A stretch of 64,000 nt of DNA. Source: Herbaspirillum sp. Its GTDB lineage: Bacteria; Pseudomonadota; Gammaproteobacteria; Burkholderiales; Burkholderiaceae_D. The stretch spans positions 17,106-81,105 of the forward strand of contig JAQGLY010000031.1 in the NCBI GenBank assembly GCA_028292625.1, given 5' to 3'. Under the pieces are notes generated by a model that saw only the letters and a list, made by a program, of their open reading frames with translations, ran no database searches and had not been told where the DNA came from. Both the position numbers and the translations under genes were made by a program. Position 1 is the stretch's first letter. Each line of letters starts with the position of its first letter. Positions 1-10,665 of the stretch are shown here, in pieces.

Positions 1-1076
1 TGACCGCGCATACCCGCGTCGATGCGCTGCTGGCGCAGTGCAAGCAATTCCTCCCGCGCGTGGCGGTGGTGGCCACTGCCGAGGCAGCACGGCAATTGCG
101 CGACGGTTTGCGCGCCGCCGGTTTGCAGACCGAAGTGCGCCATGGCCCGGACGCCTTATGCGAAGCGGCGGCCGCACCGCAGTGCGATGTCGTGATGGCG
201 GCCATCGTCGGCGCCGCCGGGCTGGCGTCGACGCTGGCGGCGGCGCATGCCGGCAAGAAAATCCTGCTGGCCAACAAGGAAGCGCTGGTCATGGCGGGGC
301 GGCTGTTGATGGACGCGGTGGCCGCCAGCGGCGCCTGCCTGCTGCCGATCGACAGCGAACACAACGCCATTTTTCAATGTCTGCCGCGCGATTTCGAGCG
401 CGGACTGGATCGCCAGGGCATCGCCAAGGTGTTGCTGACGGCGTCCGGCGGCCCGTTTTTGGAACGCCCCGTCGAAACGCTGAATCAGGTCACGCCGGAA
501 CAGGCTGTGGCGCACCCGAAATGGGTGATGGGCCGCAAAATCTCGGTGGACTCCGCGACCATGATGAACAAGGGGCTGGAGGTGATCGAGGCGCATTGGC
601 TGTTCGGCGCGCCGGCCGATCGCATCGAGGTGCTGATTCATCCCCAAAGCGTGATCCATTCGATGGTGTCCTATGTCGACGGATCGGTGCTGGCGCAGCT
701 CGGCAATCCGGACATGCGCACCCCGATCGCCCATGCGCTGGCGCATCCCGAGCGGCTGGCTTCGGGTGTGGCGCAGCTGGATTTGACGCAGATCGGGCCA
801 TTGTCGTTTGCCAAGCCGGATCTGCAGCGTTTCCCCTGCTTGAGGCTGGCGTATGATGCATTGCGCGCCGGCGGTAGCGCTGCAGCGACGCTGAACGCCG
901 CCAACGAGGTGGCGGTGGAGGCTTTCCTGAAAGGGGAGATCGGATTTCGGATGATTGACCAGGTGATCGAAAAAGTGATGAACCGTCTTCCGGTGGTGCC
1001 GGTGACCGGCATCGACATGCTGTTCGAACAGGACCGCCAGGCGCGCGCGGTCGCCGTCGAGTATTTGCGGCAATGA
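1..1076 (+). CDS. dxr: 1-deoxy-D-xylulose 5-phosphate reductoisomerase, 5' truncated by window edge
   Basis: DXP reductoisomerase converts 1-deoxy-D-xylulose 5-phosphate to MEP with NADPH, the committed step of the non-mevalonate isoprenoid pathway in the cytoplasm. The reading frame is open from base 3, so the N-terminal NADPH-binding part is missing from the window. What remains shows the family hallmarks: [12 protein letters not shown], the substrate/metal segment [11 protein letters not shown], the flexible-loop region TASGGPF, and [23 protein letters not shown]. The gene ends with TGA overlapping the ATG of rseP (ATGA), so the two are translationally coupled. This neighbourhood (dxr-rseP-bamA) is conserved in proteobacteria. 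Identification is secure; only the true start is unseen. Confidence 0.97.
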   Translation, partial: TAHTRVDALLAQCKQFLPRVAVVATAEAARQLRDGLRAAGLQTEVRHGPDALCEAAAAPQCDVVMAAIVGAAGLASTLAAAHAGKKILLANKEALVMAGRLLMDAVAASGACLLPIDSEHNAIFQCLPRDFERGLDRQGIAKVLLTASGGPFLERPVETLNQVTPEQAVAHPKWVMGRKISVDSATMMNKGLEVIEAHWLFGAPADRIEVLIHPQSVIHSMVSYVDGSVLAQLGNPDMRTPIAHALAHPERLASGVAQLDLTQIGPLSFAKPDLQRFPCLRLAYDALRAGGSAAATLNAANEVAVEAFLKGEIGFRMIDQVIEKVMNRLPVVPVTGIDMLFEQDRQARAVAVEYLRQ

Positions 1077-2437
1077 CACTGATCCATACCCTGCTGGCCT
1101 TTCTGGTCGCGCTCGGCGTTCTGGTGATCTTTCACGAGCTCGGTCATTTCTGGGTGGCGCGCCTGTGCGGCGTCAAGGTCTTGCGGTTTTCGGTCGGCAT
1201 GGGACGGGTGATTTATTCGCACCGTTTCCGCAAGGACGGGACCGAATGGGTGCTGTCGGCATTGCCGCTCGGCGGTTACGTCAAAATGCTGGATGCGCGC
1301 GAGCAGGATTTGTCGACGCTGTCGCCCGAGGAGCGCAAACAGGAATTCACCGGGCAGCCGGTTTGGCGCAGATTCGCCATCGTCGCCGCCGGTCCGCTTG
1401 CCAATTTCGTCCTGGCGATTCTATTGTTTACCGGTTTGTATCAGCATGGTATCCCCGAGCCTTTGCCGAAACTGCGCGCCGCGCCGGTCGAATCGGTGGC
1501 TTACCGGGCCGGCATTCGCGATCATCAACTGATTACCGCGGTCGACGGCCAGCCGGTGACGGGCTGGTCCGACGTGCGCTGGCATTTACTGCAGGCGGCG
1601 CTGGAAAAGAAGAGCGCGCGTATCGACGTCTCCTTTCCTGCTATCGGCAATCCCGGAACGATAGATATCGATACTGTCGATTTGCCGCTGGACAGTCTGA
1701 AGCCGGAGGATCTGGAGGGCGATTTCCTCGACAAGCTGGGTATCGCTCTGGCGCGTCCGCCGGCGGTGCTTGGGAAAATCCAGCCCGGTCCGGCCATGCG
1801 CGCCGGTTTGCAGAGCGGCGATCTGATCTTGCGCGTCGACGGCAAAGCGGTCGGCGACGGACTGAGCCTGGTGCAACTGGTGCGGGCGTCGCCCGGCAGG
1901 CAACTGCATGTGGAAGGTGTGCGTGCGGGGCAGGCCTTCGCGCTGGACGTAGTGCCCGACAGCGTCGACGACCGTGGCCAGGCGATCGGACGCATCCAGG
2001 TGGAAGTGCCGATGGCGCCGGAAATGGCTATCATTGGCGACGACCTGCCGCATGCCGCGGCGAAGGCGGTCAGGCGCACCTGGGAAACCAGTGCCATGAC
2101 TGTCAAAATGCTGGGCAAAATGCTGATCGGCCAGGTGTCCTGGAAAAACATTACCGGCCCGATCACCATCGCCGACTACGCAGGGCAGACCGCACGCCTG
2201 GGGCTGATCAGCTATCTGAGCTTTATGGCCTTGATCAGCATTAGTCTGGGCGTCATGAATTTGCTCCCCATTCCCGTGCTTGACGGCGGGCATTTGCTGT
2301 ATTATTCGGTGGAGATTTTGACGGGCCGCCCGGTATCCGAGCGTTTCAGCGCGATTGCTCAGCGCGCAGGCTTGGGCATTCTCGCGACGCTGATGCTGGT
2401 AGCGGCCTTTAACGACATCGTCCGTCTCATGTTTTAG
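1073..2437 (+). CDS. rseP: RIP zinc metalloprotease RseP (site-2 protease)
   Basis: Inner-membrane site-2 protease that cleaves anti-sigma factor RseA within the membrane after DegS, releasing sigma-E. At 454 aa it has the normal length. The zinc motif HELGH sits at residues 21-25 in the first membrane segment. Two periplasmic PDZ regions follow (about 115-195 and 215-295; [17 protein letters not shown] marks the second). The C-terminal [11 protein letters not shown] motif supplies the third zinc ligand. The start ATG overlaps the dxr stop codon by 4 bp. Being next to bamA and skp fits its role in outer-membrane stress signalling. Confidence 0.97.
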   Translation: MTLIHTLLAFLVALGVLVIFHELGHFWVARLCGVKVLRFSVGMGRVIYSHRFRKDGTEWVLSALPLGGYVKMLDAREQDLSTLSPEERKQEFTGQPVWRRFAIVAAGPLANFVLAILLFTGLYQHGIPEPLPKLRAAPVESVAYRAGIRDHQLITAVDGQPVTGWSDVRWHLLQAALEKKSARIDVSFPAIGNPGTIDIDTVDLPLDSLKPEDLEGDFLDKLGIALARPPAVLGKIQPGPAMRAGLQSGDLILRVDGKAVGDGLSLVQLVRASPGRQLHVEGVRAGQAFALDVVPDSVDDRGQAIGRIQVEVPMAPEMAIIGDDLPHAAAKAVRRTWETSAMTVKMLGKMLIGQVSWKNITGPITIADYAGQTARLGLISYLSFMALISISLGVMNLLPIPVLDGGHLLYYSVEILTGRPVSERFSAIAQRAGLGILATLMLVAAFNDIVRLMF

Positions 2438-2522
2438 GAATTTTCGGGGCAGTTCAAGAGCTTCGCAAATTGGCCGGTGGCAGGCAGACTTGGCCGTATT
2501 CGGACAAACACAGATCATACTA

Positions 2523-4871
2523 ATGAAATTACATTCCTTGCGTTTTGCTCTTCCCACCGTTTCCCTTAATCTGATCGCCGGCGCCGTATTTGTGCTGTGC
2601 TCCGGCCAGGCGCTGGCCGTCGAGCCGTTCACCGTCAAAGATATCCGAATCGAAGGCATTCAGCGCACCGAAGCCGGCACCGTGTTCAATTATTTGCCGG
2701 TGCACGTAGGCGATACCTTCACCGACGCCAAAGGCGTCGACGCGATCAAGGCCTTGTATGCCACGGGCTTTTTCAAGGATGTGCGCGTGGAAGCCGACGG
2801 CAACGTGCTGGTGGTATCGGTCGAAGAGCGACCGGCCATCGCCAAGGTCGACTTTACCGGCACCAAGGAATTCGACAAGGACACGCTGACCAAGGCGCTG
2901 AAGGAAATCGGCGTCGGCGAAAGCCGCATTTACGACCGTTCGCTGGTCGACCGCGCCGAGCAGGAATTGAAGCGCCAATATCTGGCGCGCGGCCTGTACG
3001 GCGCCAAAGTGACCACGACCGTCACGCCGATGGAACGCAATCGCGTCGCGGTGACGTTTGCGGTGGATGAGGGCGAGACATCGCGCATCAAGCAGATCAA
3101 GATCGTCGGCAACAAAACCTTTTCCGACAAGGAGCTGATCAGCCAGTTGAAGCTGACCACGCCGGGCTGGTTTACCTGGTACACCAAGAACGATCAGTAT
3201 TCGAAACAGAAACTGAGCACCGATATCGAGACGCTGCGCTCGTATTATCTGGATCGCGGCTATCTCGAAATGCAGATCGAATCGTCGCAGGTATCGATTT
3301 CGCCGGATAAAAAAGACATCTATATCACCATCAATCTGAACGAAGGCGACAAATACACGGTGTCGGACGTGAAGCTGGACGGTGAAATGTTCGGCATGAA
3401 CAACGATCTGGCGCCGCTGATCGAGATCAAGAAGGGCGATGTCTATTCGGGCGCCAAGCTCAACAACAGCACCAAAAAGATTTCCGAGCGCATGGGTAAT
3501 TTCGGCTATGCGTTTACCAATGTGAACGTGGTGCCGCAACTGGACCACGACAAGAAGCAAGTGGCGCTGGAAATCAACGTCGATCCCGGCAAGCGCGTGT
3601 ACGTGCGCCAGATCAACATCACCGGCAATACCAAGACGCGCGACGAAGTGATCCGCCGCGAATTGCGCCAGTTCGAAAACTCATGGTACGACGGGGCCAA
3701 GATCAAGCTGTCGCGCGATCGCGTCGATCGTCTGGGCTACTTCAAGCAGGTCAATATCGAAACGCCTGAAGTGCCGGGCAGCACCGACCAGGTCGATGTC
3801 AACTTACCCGTCGAAGAAAAGCCGACTGGCAACATCATGGTCGGCGCGGGTTTTTCGCAAACCGACAAGGTCAGTCTGACCGGTTCGATCCAGCAGGCCA
3901 ACGCGTTCGGCAGCGGCAACACGATCGGCGTCGACATCAATACCAGCAAGACCTATCGCACCATCGCCCTGACCCAGACCAATCCGTACTTCACCGACGA
4001 CGGCATCAGCCGCAGCTACGAGCTGTATTTGCGCACGGTGCAACCGTCGACCACTATCGGTCAATACATGGTCAGAACCACGGGCGCCAACGTCAAGTAC
4101 GGCGTGCCGTTTTCCGAGCTGGACACGGTTTACTTCGGTATCGGCGTGGAGCGGACGCTGGTGGAAACCACGCTCGGCGACGGCACCGACAGCAGCCCGT
4201 TGATTTATCAGCAATATGTGCAGGACTTCGGCAATAATCCTAGCGGTATCGGCAGCGCCTTGACCACCAGCTTTCCGTTGACGGCTGCCTGGCAGCGCGA
4301 TAACCGCGACAGCGCGCTGGTTCCCACGAGGGGACGTTTCCAACGCGCCAGTTTCGAAATATCGATGCTGGGCAACCTGAAATATTACCGTGCGGGTTAT
4401 CAGCATCAATATTTTCAGCCGCTGTTCAGTAACGCGGTGACGCTGGCCACCAATGCCGAAGTGGATTACGGCGCGGGTCTGGGCAACTCGCCGTATCCGG
4501 TGTTCAAGAACTATTACGCCGGCGGTATCGGCACCGTGCGTGGTTACGAAGGCAACGAACTGGGCACGGTACGCGACCAGTACGGCGATTCGCAGGGCGG
4601 CTCCAAACGTGTTCTGGGCAGCGTGGAACTGCAATTGCCGTTCCCGGGATCGGGACAGGATCGCAGCTTGCGCTGGTTTACGTTCTTCGACGGCGGCCAG
4701 GTCTATGCGCCGGGCGAAAAAATGTTCACCCAATTGCGCTACTCGACCGGTGTGGGCATCAGCTGGATTTCGCCGATCGGACCGATCAAGTTGAGCTATG
4801 GCCATGCGTTGAATCCATCGTCTACGGATAAGACGCAGTCATTCCAGTTCCAGCTCGGCACTGGCTTTTAA
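2523..4871 (+). CDS. bamA: Outer membrane protein assembly factor BamA
   Basis: Essential outer-membrane insertase that folds beta-barrel proteins with BamB-E. From the ATG at 2523 it is 782 aa, a normal length. An in-frame upstream start at 2490 exists, but starting at 2523 places a clean signal peptide (MKLHSLRFALP...SGQALA) at the N terminus. Five POTRA repeats span roughly residues 23-345. The barrel follows, with the loop-6 VRGY motif at 672-675 and a C-terminal beta-signal ending in Phe (FQLGTGF). No strong Shine-Dalgarno is visible before the ATG. The position between rseP and skp is the classical one. Confidence 0.97.
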   Translation: MKLHSLRFALPTVSLNLIAGAVFVLCSGQALAVEPFTVKDIRIEGIQRTEAGTVFNYLPVHVGDTFTDAKGVDAIKALYATGFFKDVRVEADGNVLVVSVEERPAIAKVDFTGTKEFDKDTLTKALKEIGVGESRIYDRSLVDRAEQELKRQYLARGLYGAKVTTTVTPMERNRVAVTFAVDEGETSRIKQIKIVGNKTFSDKELISQLKLTTPGWFTWYTKNDQYSKQKLSTDIETLRSYYLDRGYLEMQIESSQVSISPDKKDIYITINLNEGDKYTVSDVKLDGEMFGMNNDLAPLIEIKKGDVYSGAKLNNSTKKISERMGNFGYAFTNVNVVPQLDHDKKQVALEINVDPGKRVYVRQINITGNTKTRDEVIRRELRQFENSWYDGAKIKLSRDRVDRLGYFKQVNIETPEVPGSTDQVDVNLPVEEKPTGNIMVGAGFSQTDKVSLTGSIQQANAFGSGNTIGVDINTSKTYRTIALTQTNPYFTDDGISRSYELYLRTVQPSTTIGQYMVRTTGANVKYGVPFSELDTVYFGIGVERTLVETTLGDGTDSSPLIYQQYVQDFGNNPSGIGSALTTSFPLTAAWQRDNRDSALVPTRGRFQRASFEISMLGNLKYYRAGYQHQYFQPLFSNAVTLATNAEVDYGAGLGNSPYPVFKNYYAGGIGTVRGYEGNELGTVRDQYGDSQGGSKRVLGSVELQLPFPGSGQDRSLRWFTFFDGGQVYAPGEKMFTQLRYSTGVGISWISPIGPIKLSYGHALNPSSTDKTQSFQFQLGTGF

Positions 4872-4940
4872 GCGTGGCGGACCGCAGGGATCCGTTCCGG
4901 AAGTAGTGCATAATATTATTTTGAATCGCGGAGATACATT

Positions 4941-5465
4941 TTGAAGTTATTTAGCAAAACAACGCCGTCTTTACGATCCGCTGCGCTGGCGGTTTGTCTG
5001 GTGGCCTGCGCGAATGCGTATGCGCAAGATGCTTCCAAGATCGGTTTTGTCAATACGGACCGGATCTTCAAGGAGGCGGGCCCGGCCAAGGCGGCAAGCG
5101 CGAAGATCGAGCAGGAGTTCTCCAAGCGCGGCAAGGAAATCGAAGATATGGGCACCCGCCTGAAAACGATGTCCGATAAGCTGGACAAGGATTCCGCGGT
5201 ACTGTCGGAAGCCGACCGGGTGAAGCGCCAGCGCGAATTGAGCGATCTGGACAAGGATTTCCAGCGCCGCCAACGCGAATTCCGCGAAGATCTGAACCAG
5301 CGCCGCAATGAAGAGCTGGCAAGCGTGCTCGATCGCTCGAACAAGGTGATTCGCCAGATCGCCGAAGCCGAAAAATACGACATTATCTTTCAGGATGCCG
5401 TCTACGTCAGTCCGCGCATAGATATTACCGATAAGGTGATCAAGGCGCTGAATGGCAGCAAATAG
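4941..5465 (+). CDS. skp: Periplasmic chaperone Skp/OmpH, TTG start
   Basis: Skp is a trimeric periplasmic holdase that carries unfolded outer-membrane proteins from Sec to the Bam complex. The 174-aa product has a signal peptide (MKLFSKTTPSLRSAALAVCLVACANAYA) and then a long charged helical segment (about 50-145, rich in K/E/R with heptad character) matching the tentacle coiled coils, then the conserved DIIFQDAVYVSPRIDITDKVIKAL tail region. The start codon is TTG at 4941, preceded by GGAG at 4930-4933; no ATG would keep the signal peptide. It follows bamA by 69 bp. Confidence 0.93.
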   Translation: MKLFSKTTPSLRSAALAVCLVACANAYAQDASKIGFVNTDRIFKEAGPAKAASAKIEQEFSKRGKEIEDMGTRLKTMSDKLDKDSAVLSEADRVKRQRELSDLDKDFQRRQREFREDLNQRRNEELASVLDRSNKVIRQIAEAEKYDIIFQDAVYVSPRIDITDKVIKALNGSK

Positions 5466-5504
5466 CGCCAAATGGCGTGGAAAAGCGGTAGGTAGCCACC
5501 TCCT

Positions 5505-5535
5505 CAGGGCGCTTTGCATGGTATGCGGCGCCCTG
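5505..5535 (+). other. Stem-loop in the skp-lpxD intergenic region
   Basis: CAGGGCGC at 5505-5512 pairs perfectly with GCGCCCTG at 5528-5535, and inside the loop GCAT can pair with ATGC. No T-tract follows, so it is not a typical intrinsic terminator. It may be an mRNA-processing or stabilising hairpin in the 215-bp gap. The rest of that gap shows nothing else I can support. Confidence 0.4.
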
Positions 5536-5680
5536 ATTGCATAATGAAGGCGGCCAGCCCGGCGGCGACGCCGCGTTTCTGTCCCGAGTGTGCGCCAGCG
5601 CAAGCTGACATCCAAATTTCTTGCTTCTTCAGCGTATCGACTTACCTTCATCCATTTAATCGAAAATCTTTAAGGCCTTT

Positions 5681-6760
5681 ATGAGCATTCGGCTATCGGA
5701 ACTCGTCGAACGTCTGGGCGGACAATTGATAGGCGATGCGACGGTGGTCGTGGCCGGCATCGCGCCGCTAGACGCAGCGACTGCTTCCCACATCACTTTC
5801 CTGAGCAACCCCAGATTTCGTCATCAGGCGGAGCAGACCGCGGCTGCGGCGCTGATTCTGTCGCCGCAGGACGATGCCGCGCTCGGTTCGAACTATCGCG
5901 GCGCGCGCATCGTGACCGCCAATCCGTATGCGTACTTTGCGCGCACGGCGCAATTGTTCGCTGCGCAGGCGGCGGCGCCGGTGATCGCGGGCGTACATGC
6001 GAGCGCGGTAGTCGATCCGTCGGCGCAGATCGCCGCCGACGCCAGCATCGGTCCGCATGTGCTCATCGAGGCCGGCGCCGTGATTGGCGCGCAAGCCCAC
6101 ATCGAAGCCGGCTGTTTTATCGGCCGCGACGCCGTGATCGGCGCCGCCACCCACTTATACGCGAGAGTGACGGTGCAACACGGCTGCCGCATCGGTCAGC
6201 GCGGCATTTTGCATTCCGGCGCCGTCATTGGCGCCGACGGCTTCGGTTTCGCCAACGAGGGCGGCGCCTGGATCAAGATTCCGCAGGTCGGCCGGGTCCT
6301 CATCGGCGACGACGTCGAAATCGGCGCCAATACCACGATAGACAGAGGCGCGCTGGCCGATACGGTGATCGGAGACGGCGTCAAGCTCGACAATCAGATC
6401 CAGATCGCGCATAACTGCCAGATTGGCGACCATACCGCGATCGCCGCCTGCGCCGGCATCGCCGGCAGCGCGATCATCGGCAAATATTGCTCGATCGGCG
6501 GCGCCGCGATGATCCACGGACACATCACCATCGCCGACCGGGTGCATGTGTCGGCGGGCACGCTGGCCATGCGTTCCATTCCGGAACCGGGTCAATATAC
6601 CGGCTTCTATCCGATCACCAAACATGGCGATTGGGAAAAATCTGCCGCATTGCTGCGTAATTTGCCCGCGATGCGTGAGAAAATGCGCGCGATGGAAAAA
6701 TTGATTAACTTGCTTACCGAGTCGCTCGCGGCGTCGCCCACCAAAAAAGATCATGAATAG
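5681..6760 (+). CDS. lpxD: UDP-3-O-(3-hydroxyacyl)glucosamine N-acyltransferase
   Basis: Third step of lipid A synthesis: transfers a 3-hydroxyacyl chain from ACP to the 2-amine of UDP-3-O-acyl-glucosamine. The 359-aa protein has an N-terminal LpxD uridine-binding domain (about 1-95), then a left-handed beta-helix of hexapeptide repeats (about 100-290; for example [20 protein letters not shown]). The catalytic His region is in [20 protein letters not shown] short helical C terminus follows ([19 protein letters not shown]). Its stop overlaps the fabZ start by 8 bp, indicating translational coupling within the lipid A operon. Confidence 0.97.
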   Translation: MSIRLSELVERLGGQLIGDATVVVAGIAPLDAATASHITFLSNPRFRHQAEQTAAAALILSPQDDAALGSNYRGARIVTANPYAYFARTAQLFAAQAAAPVIAGVHASAVVDPSAQIAADASIGPHVLIEAGAVIGAQAHIEAGCFIGRDAVIGAATHLYARVTVQHGCRIGQRGILHSGAVIGADGFGFANEGGAWIKIPQVGRVLIGDDVEIGANTTIDRGALADTVIGDGVKLDNQIQIAHNCQIGDHTAIAACAGIAGSAIIGKYCSIGGAAMIHGHITIADRVHVSAGTLAMRSIPEPGQYTGFYPITKHGDWEKSAALLRNLPAMREKMRAMEKLINLLTESLAASPTKKDHE

Positions 6761-7217
6761 TCTAGACATCAACCAAATCAAGGAATACCTGCCGCATCGC
6801 TATCCGCTGCTGCTGGTCGATCGCGTACTCGATTGGGACAGCGGCAAAACGATCACCGCGATCAAAAACGTCACCATCAACGAAGAATTCTTCAACGGAC
6901 ACTTTCCGCACAAGCCGGTGATGCCCGGCGTCCTGATGATCGAAGCGCTGGCGCAGACCGCCGCGCTGCTGTCGTTCCTGACCGAAGACAGAAAGCCCGA
7001 CGCCAATACCGTGGTGTATTTCATCGGCATCGACAACGCCCGCTTCAAGCGGCCGGTCGAACCGGGCGACCAACTGAAAATGGAAGTCGCCATCACGCAC
7101 TGCAGGCGCGGCATCTGGAAATACACCGCCAAGGCCACCGTCGACGGCCAAGTGGCGGTGGAAGCCGACCTGATGTGCACCATGCGCGATGCGGTCAATG
7201 CCAGCAAAACGGCCTGA
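6753..7217 (+). CDS. fabZ: 3-hydroxyacyl-[acyl-carrier-protein] dehydratase FabZ
   Basis: Dehydrates 3-hydroxyacyl-ACP in type II fatty acid synthesis, competing with LpxA/LpxD for the same substrates. At 154 aa it is a single hot-dog fold. The catalytic His lies in [20 protein letters not shown] and the catalytic Glu in the same helix. The start ATG lies inside the 3' end of lpxD, and lpxA begins 4 bp after the stop. Confidence 0.97.
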   Translation: MNSLDINQIKEYLPHRYPLLLVDRVLDWDSGKTITAIKNVTINEEFFNGHFPHKPVMPGVLMIEALAQTAALLSFLTEDRKPDANTVVYFIGIDNARFKRPVEPGDQLKMEVAITHCRRGIWKYTAKATVDGQVAVEADLMCTMRDAVNASKTA

Positions 7218-7221
7218 GTCC

Positions 7222-8010
7222 ATGGAAAACGTTCATCCTACCGCCATTATCGAGGCGGGAGCGCTACTGGATGCCACGGTCGAAGTCGGTCCGTATGCCG
7301 TCATTGGCGCCCGGGCCGTCATCGGCGCCGGCACCAGAATCGGCCCGCATGTCGTCATCCAGGGACGCACCACGATCGGGCGCGACAATACCATTTATCA
7401 ATTCGCCTCCATCGGCGCCGCGCCGCAGGACAAGAAATATGCCGGCGAGGACACCGCGCTGGAAATCGGCGACCGCAATACGATACGCGAATTCGTGACG
7501 CTCAACCGGGGCACCACCCAGGATGCCGGCGCCACGCGCATCGGCAACGACAACCTGATCATGGCCTATGTGCACATTGCGCACGATTGCCAGCTCGGCA
7601 ATCACCTGATCCTGGCCAATAACGCCACACTGGCGGGCCATGTGCATCTGGGCGACTGGGTGTTCCTGGGCGGTTTTACCACGATCCACCAGTTCTGCCA
7701 TATCGGCGCCCACGCGATGACGGCGTTTACCGCCGCCGTGAGCCAGGATGTGCCGCCGTTCGTCACCGCGGCCGGCAACCGGGCAAAACCGGCCGGCATC
7801 AATAGCGAGGGCTTGAAGCGGCGCGGTTTCAGCAGCGAACAGATCCAGGCCATCAAACGCGGCTACCGGCTGGTATATCGCGCCGATTTGCCGCTGGAGC
7901 AAGCCAAGGCCGCGCTGGAGGCGGAAGCGCTGCGTTCTCCCGATGCGGCGGTCTATTTGCGCCAGTTGCGCGACTTCATCGAGTCCTCGCCCCGTGGCAT
8001 CGTCCGATAA
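7222..8010 (+). CDS. lpxA: UDP-N-acetylglucosamine O-acyltransferase LpxA
   Basis: First step of lipid A synthesis: transfers 3-hydroxyacyl from ACP to the 3-OH of UDP-GlcNAc. The start at ATG 7222 gives MENVHPTAIIEAGA and 262 aa, exactly the usual length; an upstream in-frame ATG at 7189 would add 11 residues inside fabZ. Hexapeptide repeats fill the N-terminal two thirds, and the catalytic His lies in MAYVHIAHDCQLGNH. The C-terminal helical part (LKRRGFSSEQIQAIKRGYRL) is typical. The 3' end overlaps lpxB. Confidence 0.97.
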   Translation: MENVHPTAIIEAGALLDATVEVGPYAVIGARAVIGAGTRIGPHVVIQGRTTIGRDNTIYQFASIGAAPQDKKYAGEDTALEIGDRNTIREFVTLNRGTTQDAGATRIGNDNLIMAYVHIAHDCQLGNHLILANNATLAGHVHLGDWVFLGGFTTIHQFCHIGAHAMTAFTAAVSQDVPPFVTAAGNRAKPAGINSEGLKRRGFSSEQIQAIKRGYRLVYRADLPLEQAKAALEAEALRSPDAAVYLRQLRDFIESSPRGIVR

Positions 8011-9190
8011 GGTCTCCATCGCCATGGTCGCCGGCGAAAGCTCCGGCGATTTACTGGCCAGCCGGCTATTGTCGGGATTGCGGCCGCTGTTGCCGGATGC
8101 CCGGCTGCACGGCATCGGCGGCGAACGCATGGCGCAATACGGCTTCGTCAGCGACTGGCCGATGGAAAAACTGTCGGTCAACGGCCTGTTCGAAGTACTG
8201 CGCCACTATCGTGAAATCAAAGGCATTCAGGTCGCGCTGAGGGAGCAATTGCTGAGCCGGCGGCCAGACCTGTTCATCGGCGTCGACGCACCGGATTTCA
8301 ATCTGGGCCTGGAAGCCGAATTGAAGCGCGCCGGCATTCCGACCATGCATTTCATCAGCCCGTCGATCTGGGCATGGCGCGGCAGCCGCATCCACAAAAT
8401 CGCCCGCGCCGCGTCGCACATGCTGGTGATTTTTCCGTTTGAAGAAGCGCTGTACCGCCAGGCCGGCATTCCGGTGACCTACGTCGGTCATCCGCTGGCC
8501 GAAATCATCGCGCTGGAACCGGACGTCGCCGCGGCGCGCGCGACGCTGGGGTTGGCGGCGGACGCGACGGTGGTGGCGATTCTGCCGGGCAGCCGTATTT
8601 CCGAATTGAAACATAACAGCGCCAGCTTTATCGGCGCCGCGAAACTGCTGCTGCAGCGCGATCCCGCGCTGCGCATCGTGGTGCCGATGGCGGGCGCGCG
8701 GCAGCGCAGCTATTTCGAGGCGCTGCTGACCGAACTGAAACTGGACGACGTGCCGATGCAAATACTGGATGGCCAATCGCACACCGCGCTGGCCGCCGCC
8801 GACGGCGTGCTGGTCGCCTCCGGCACCGCATCGCTGGAGGTGGCGCTGTTCAAGAAGCCGATGGTCATTGCGTATAAAATGATGGCCGCGAGCTATAGTA
8901 TTCTGCGCCACATGAGTTACCAGCCGTGGGTCGGTCTGCCGAACATTCTGGCGCGCGAATTCATCGTGCCGGAACTGCTGCAGGACGCGGCCACGCCGCA
9001 GGCGCTGGCCGAGGCGCTGTGGCGGCAAATGGACGATCCGGCGCATTGCGCCGCATTGCGGCAGCGTTTCACCGACATGCACCGCAGCCTGTTGCGCGAC
9101 ACCGCCAGCGAGAGTGCGCAAGCGGTATCGAAGCTGCTGGCCGGCCGCTCCAAAGCGTCGTTGCAAACCTCAACCCGGGACTTTCGATGA
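7994..9190 (+). CDS. lpxB: Lipid-A-disaccharide synthase, probable GTG start
   Basis: Glycosyltransferase (GT19) that joins UDP-2,3-diacylglucosamine and lipid X into the lipid A disaccharide at the inner face of the cytoplasmic membrane. I place the start at GTG 7994 (product [22 protein letters not shown], 398 aa), which lines up with the usual few residues before VAGExSGD. ATG 8024 is the alternative; the longest frame from 7943 would run deep into lpxA. Motifs include [18 protein letters not shown], ILPGSRxSE and [21 protein letters not shown]. It overlaps lpxA by 17 bp and its TGA overlaps the rnhB ATG. Confidence 0.95.
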   Translation: MASSDKVSIAMVAGESSGDLLASRLLSGLRPLLPDARLHGIGGERMAQYGFVSDWPMEKLSVNGLFEVLRHYREIKGIQVALREQLLSRRPDLFIGVDAPDFNLGLEAELKRAGIPTMHFISPSIWAWRGSRIHKIARAASHMLVIFPFEEALYRQAGIPVTYVGHPLAEIIALEPDVAAARATLGLAADATVVAILPGSRISELKHNSASFIGAAKLLLQRDPALRIVVPMAGARQRSYFEALLTELKLDDVPMQILDGQSHTALAAADGVLVASGTASLEVALFKKPMVIAYKMMAASYSILRHMSYQPWVGLPNILAREFIVPELLQDAATPQALAEALWRQMDDPAHCAALRQRFTDMHRSLLRDTASESAQAVSKLLAGRSKASLQTSTRDFR

Positions 9191-9807
9191 AAAAGACCGC
9201 GCCCAGCCTGCCACTGTTCGATTATGTCGGCGAAGTGATTTGCGGCGTCGACGAAGCCGGACGCGGACCGCTGGCGGGGCCGGTATTCGCCGCCGCCGTG
9301 ATCCTGGATGTGCGCAGGCCGATCGCGGGATTGCGCGACTCGAAGAAACTGACCGCCGTCAGCCGCGAATATCTGGCCGGCGAGATCAAGGCCCATGCGC
9401 TGTCATGGGCCGTGGCGCAATGTTCTGAAGAAGAAATCGATACGCTCAATATCCTGCACGCCAGCATGCTGGCGATGCGCCGCGCGGTCGAAGCGCTGCA
9501 TGTGCTGCCGACGCTGGCGCTGATAGACGGCAATCGCTGCCCGGTCATGACGATCCGGTCCGAGGCGATCGTGCAGGGCGACGATAAAGTGGCGGCGATT
9601 TCCGCGGCGTCGATTCTCGCCAAGACCGCGCGCGACGCGGCCTTGCAGGCGTTGCATCTGGTTTATCCGAATTATGGCTTCGACCAGCACAAGGGCTATC
9701 CGACTCCAATGCATCTGGAGCGACTGCAATTGCACGGCGTATCCCCGGTGCACCGCCGCTCGTATGCGCCGGTGCGCGCGCTGCTGGATGGCGCGGACGC
9801 ATCGTGA
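9187..9807 (+). CDS. rnhB: Ribonuclease HII
   Basis: Cleaves RNA of RNA-DNA hybrids and incises at single misincorporated ribonucleotides. Starting at ATG 9187 the product is 206 aa, normal for bacterial RNase HII. The catalytic acidic motif is [13 protein letters not shown] near residue 22. The other acidic and structural motifs include LRDSKKL, ALIDGN and [13 protein letters not shown]. The start overlaps the lpxB stop (ATGA) and the stop overlaps the GTG of the next gene (GTGA), so it is tightly embedded in the lipid A operon, as in many proteobacteria. Confidence 0.96.
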   Translation: MKKTAPSLPLFDYVGEVICGVDEAGRGPLAGPVFAAAVILDVRRPIAGLRDSKKLTAVSREYLAGEIKAHALSWAVAQCSEEEIDTLNILHASMLAMRRAVEALHVLPTLALIDGNRCPVMTIRSEAIVQGDDKVAAISAASILAKTARDAALQALHLVYPNYGFDQHKGYPTPMHLERLQLHGVSPVHRRSYAPVRALLDGADAS

Positions 9808-10592
9808 AATCGATCAGCTCGCGCGACAATCCGCTGTACAAGGAACTTCGGCAACTGGCCGCCAGCGGCGCGGCGCGGCGTAAAAGCGGCCGCACCTTGC
9901 TCGACGGCGTGCATCTGGCGCAGAGTTACCTGCAGAGCGCCGGCCGTCCGCAACTCTGCATCGTCTCCGAAAGCGGATGCGCCCATCCGGAAGTCGCCGC
10001 GATCGTCGCCCAATGCGACGCCCAACGGGCGCAATGCATTGCCCTGCCGGATGCGTTGTACGGCGGTCTCAGCCAGGTCGAGCATGGCGTCGGTCTGCTG
10101 TTGCTGATCGATGTGCCGCAGGGCAAGCTGCCGGCGGCCCTGACGCAATCGGCGGTATTGCTGGATCAATTGCAGGATCCGGGCAATCTGGGCTCCATTC
10201 TGCGCAGTGCGGCGGCGGCCGGCATCCGGCAAATCGTTTGTTCGCCGGGCACTGCGTCGGCCTGGTCGCCCAAGGTATTGCGCGCCGGCATGGGGGCGCA
10301 TTTTTTGCTGGACATCGTTGAAAACGCCGATTTGGAGGCCTGTATCCGGGACGCCGAGGTGCCGGTGCTGGCGACCAGTTCGCATGCGCAAACCAGTCTG
10401 TATCAGGCGGATCTGAAACAGCCTGCCGCGTGGCTGTTCGGCCATGAAGGGCAGGGGGTGACGCCCGCTCTGCTGGCCTGCGCCACGCGGCAAATCGTCA
10501 TTCCGCACGCGGGCGCCATGGAATCCCTGAATGTCGCGGCGGCGGCGGCGGTGTGTTTTTTCGAACACATGCGGCAACGGAGCAATGATTGA
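9804..10592 (+). CDS. TrmH/SpoU-family RNA 2'-O-methyltransferase
   Basis: SAM-dependent RNA ribose 2'-O-methyltransferase of the SPOUT superfamily, 262 aa. The N-terminal part (1-100) resembles the SpoU substrate-binding domain. The catalytic knot domain carries [22 protein letters not shown] (motif 1), [10 protein letters not shown] (motif 2) and [18 protein letters not shown] (motif 3). It starts at GTG 9804, overlapping rnhB by 4 bp. Family membership is clear. Whether the target is 23S rRNA (RlmB-like) or a tRNA cannot be decided from sequence alone. Confidence 0.9.
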   Translation: MKSISSRDNPLYKELRQLAASGAARRKSGRTLLDGVHLAQSYLQSAGRPQLCIVSESGCAHPEVAAIVAQCDAQRAQCIALPDALYGGLSQVEHGVGLLLLIDVPQGKLPAALTQSAVLLDQLQDPGNLGSILRSAAAAGIRQIVCSPGTASAWSPKVLRAGMGAHFLLDIVENADLEACIRDAEVPVLATSSHAQTSLYQADLKQPAAWLFGHEGQGVTPALLACATRQIVIPHAGAMESLNVAAAAAVCFFEHMRQRSND

Positions 10593-10630
10593 GCGGCCAT
10601 CCAAATTATGCTGGTACATTGAAAAATCTA

Positions 10631-10659
10631 ATTTTCATCAGAAAATAAGCTGTTACAAT
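10631..10659 (+). promoter_or_regulatory. Candidate promoter with inverted repeat upstream of the copper cluster
   Basis: A TACAAT -10 hexamer lies at 10654-10659, only 6 nt before the ATG at 10666. ATTTTC-ATCA-GAAAAT (10631-10646) is an inverted repeat covering the expected -35 position. If this is the promoter, the transcript would be leaderless or nearly so, and the repeat would be well placed as an operator. No Shine-Dalgarno is visible before the ATG. All of this is inferred from sequence. Confidence 0.45.
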
Positions 10660-10665
10660 TTTAAA

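Noticed and set aside
2490..2522. BamA start 11 codons upstream
   Set aside because: It adds MAVFGQTQIIL before the signal peptide, spoiling its charged N-region; the ATG at 2523 gives a standard Sec signal.
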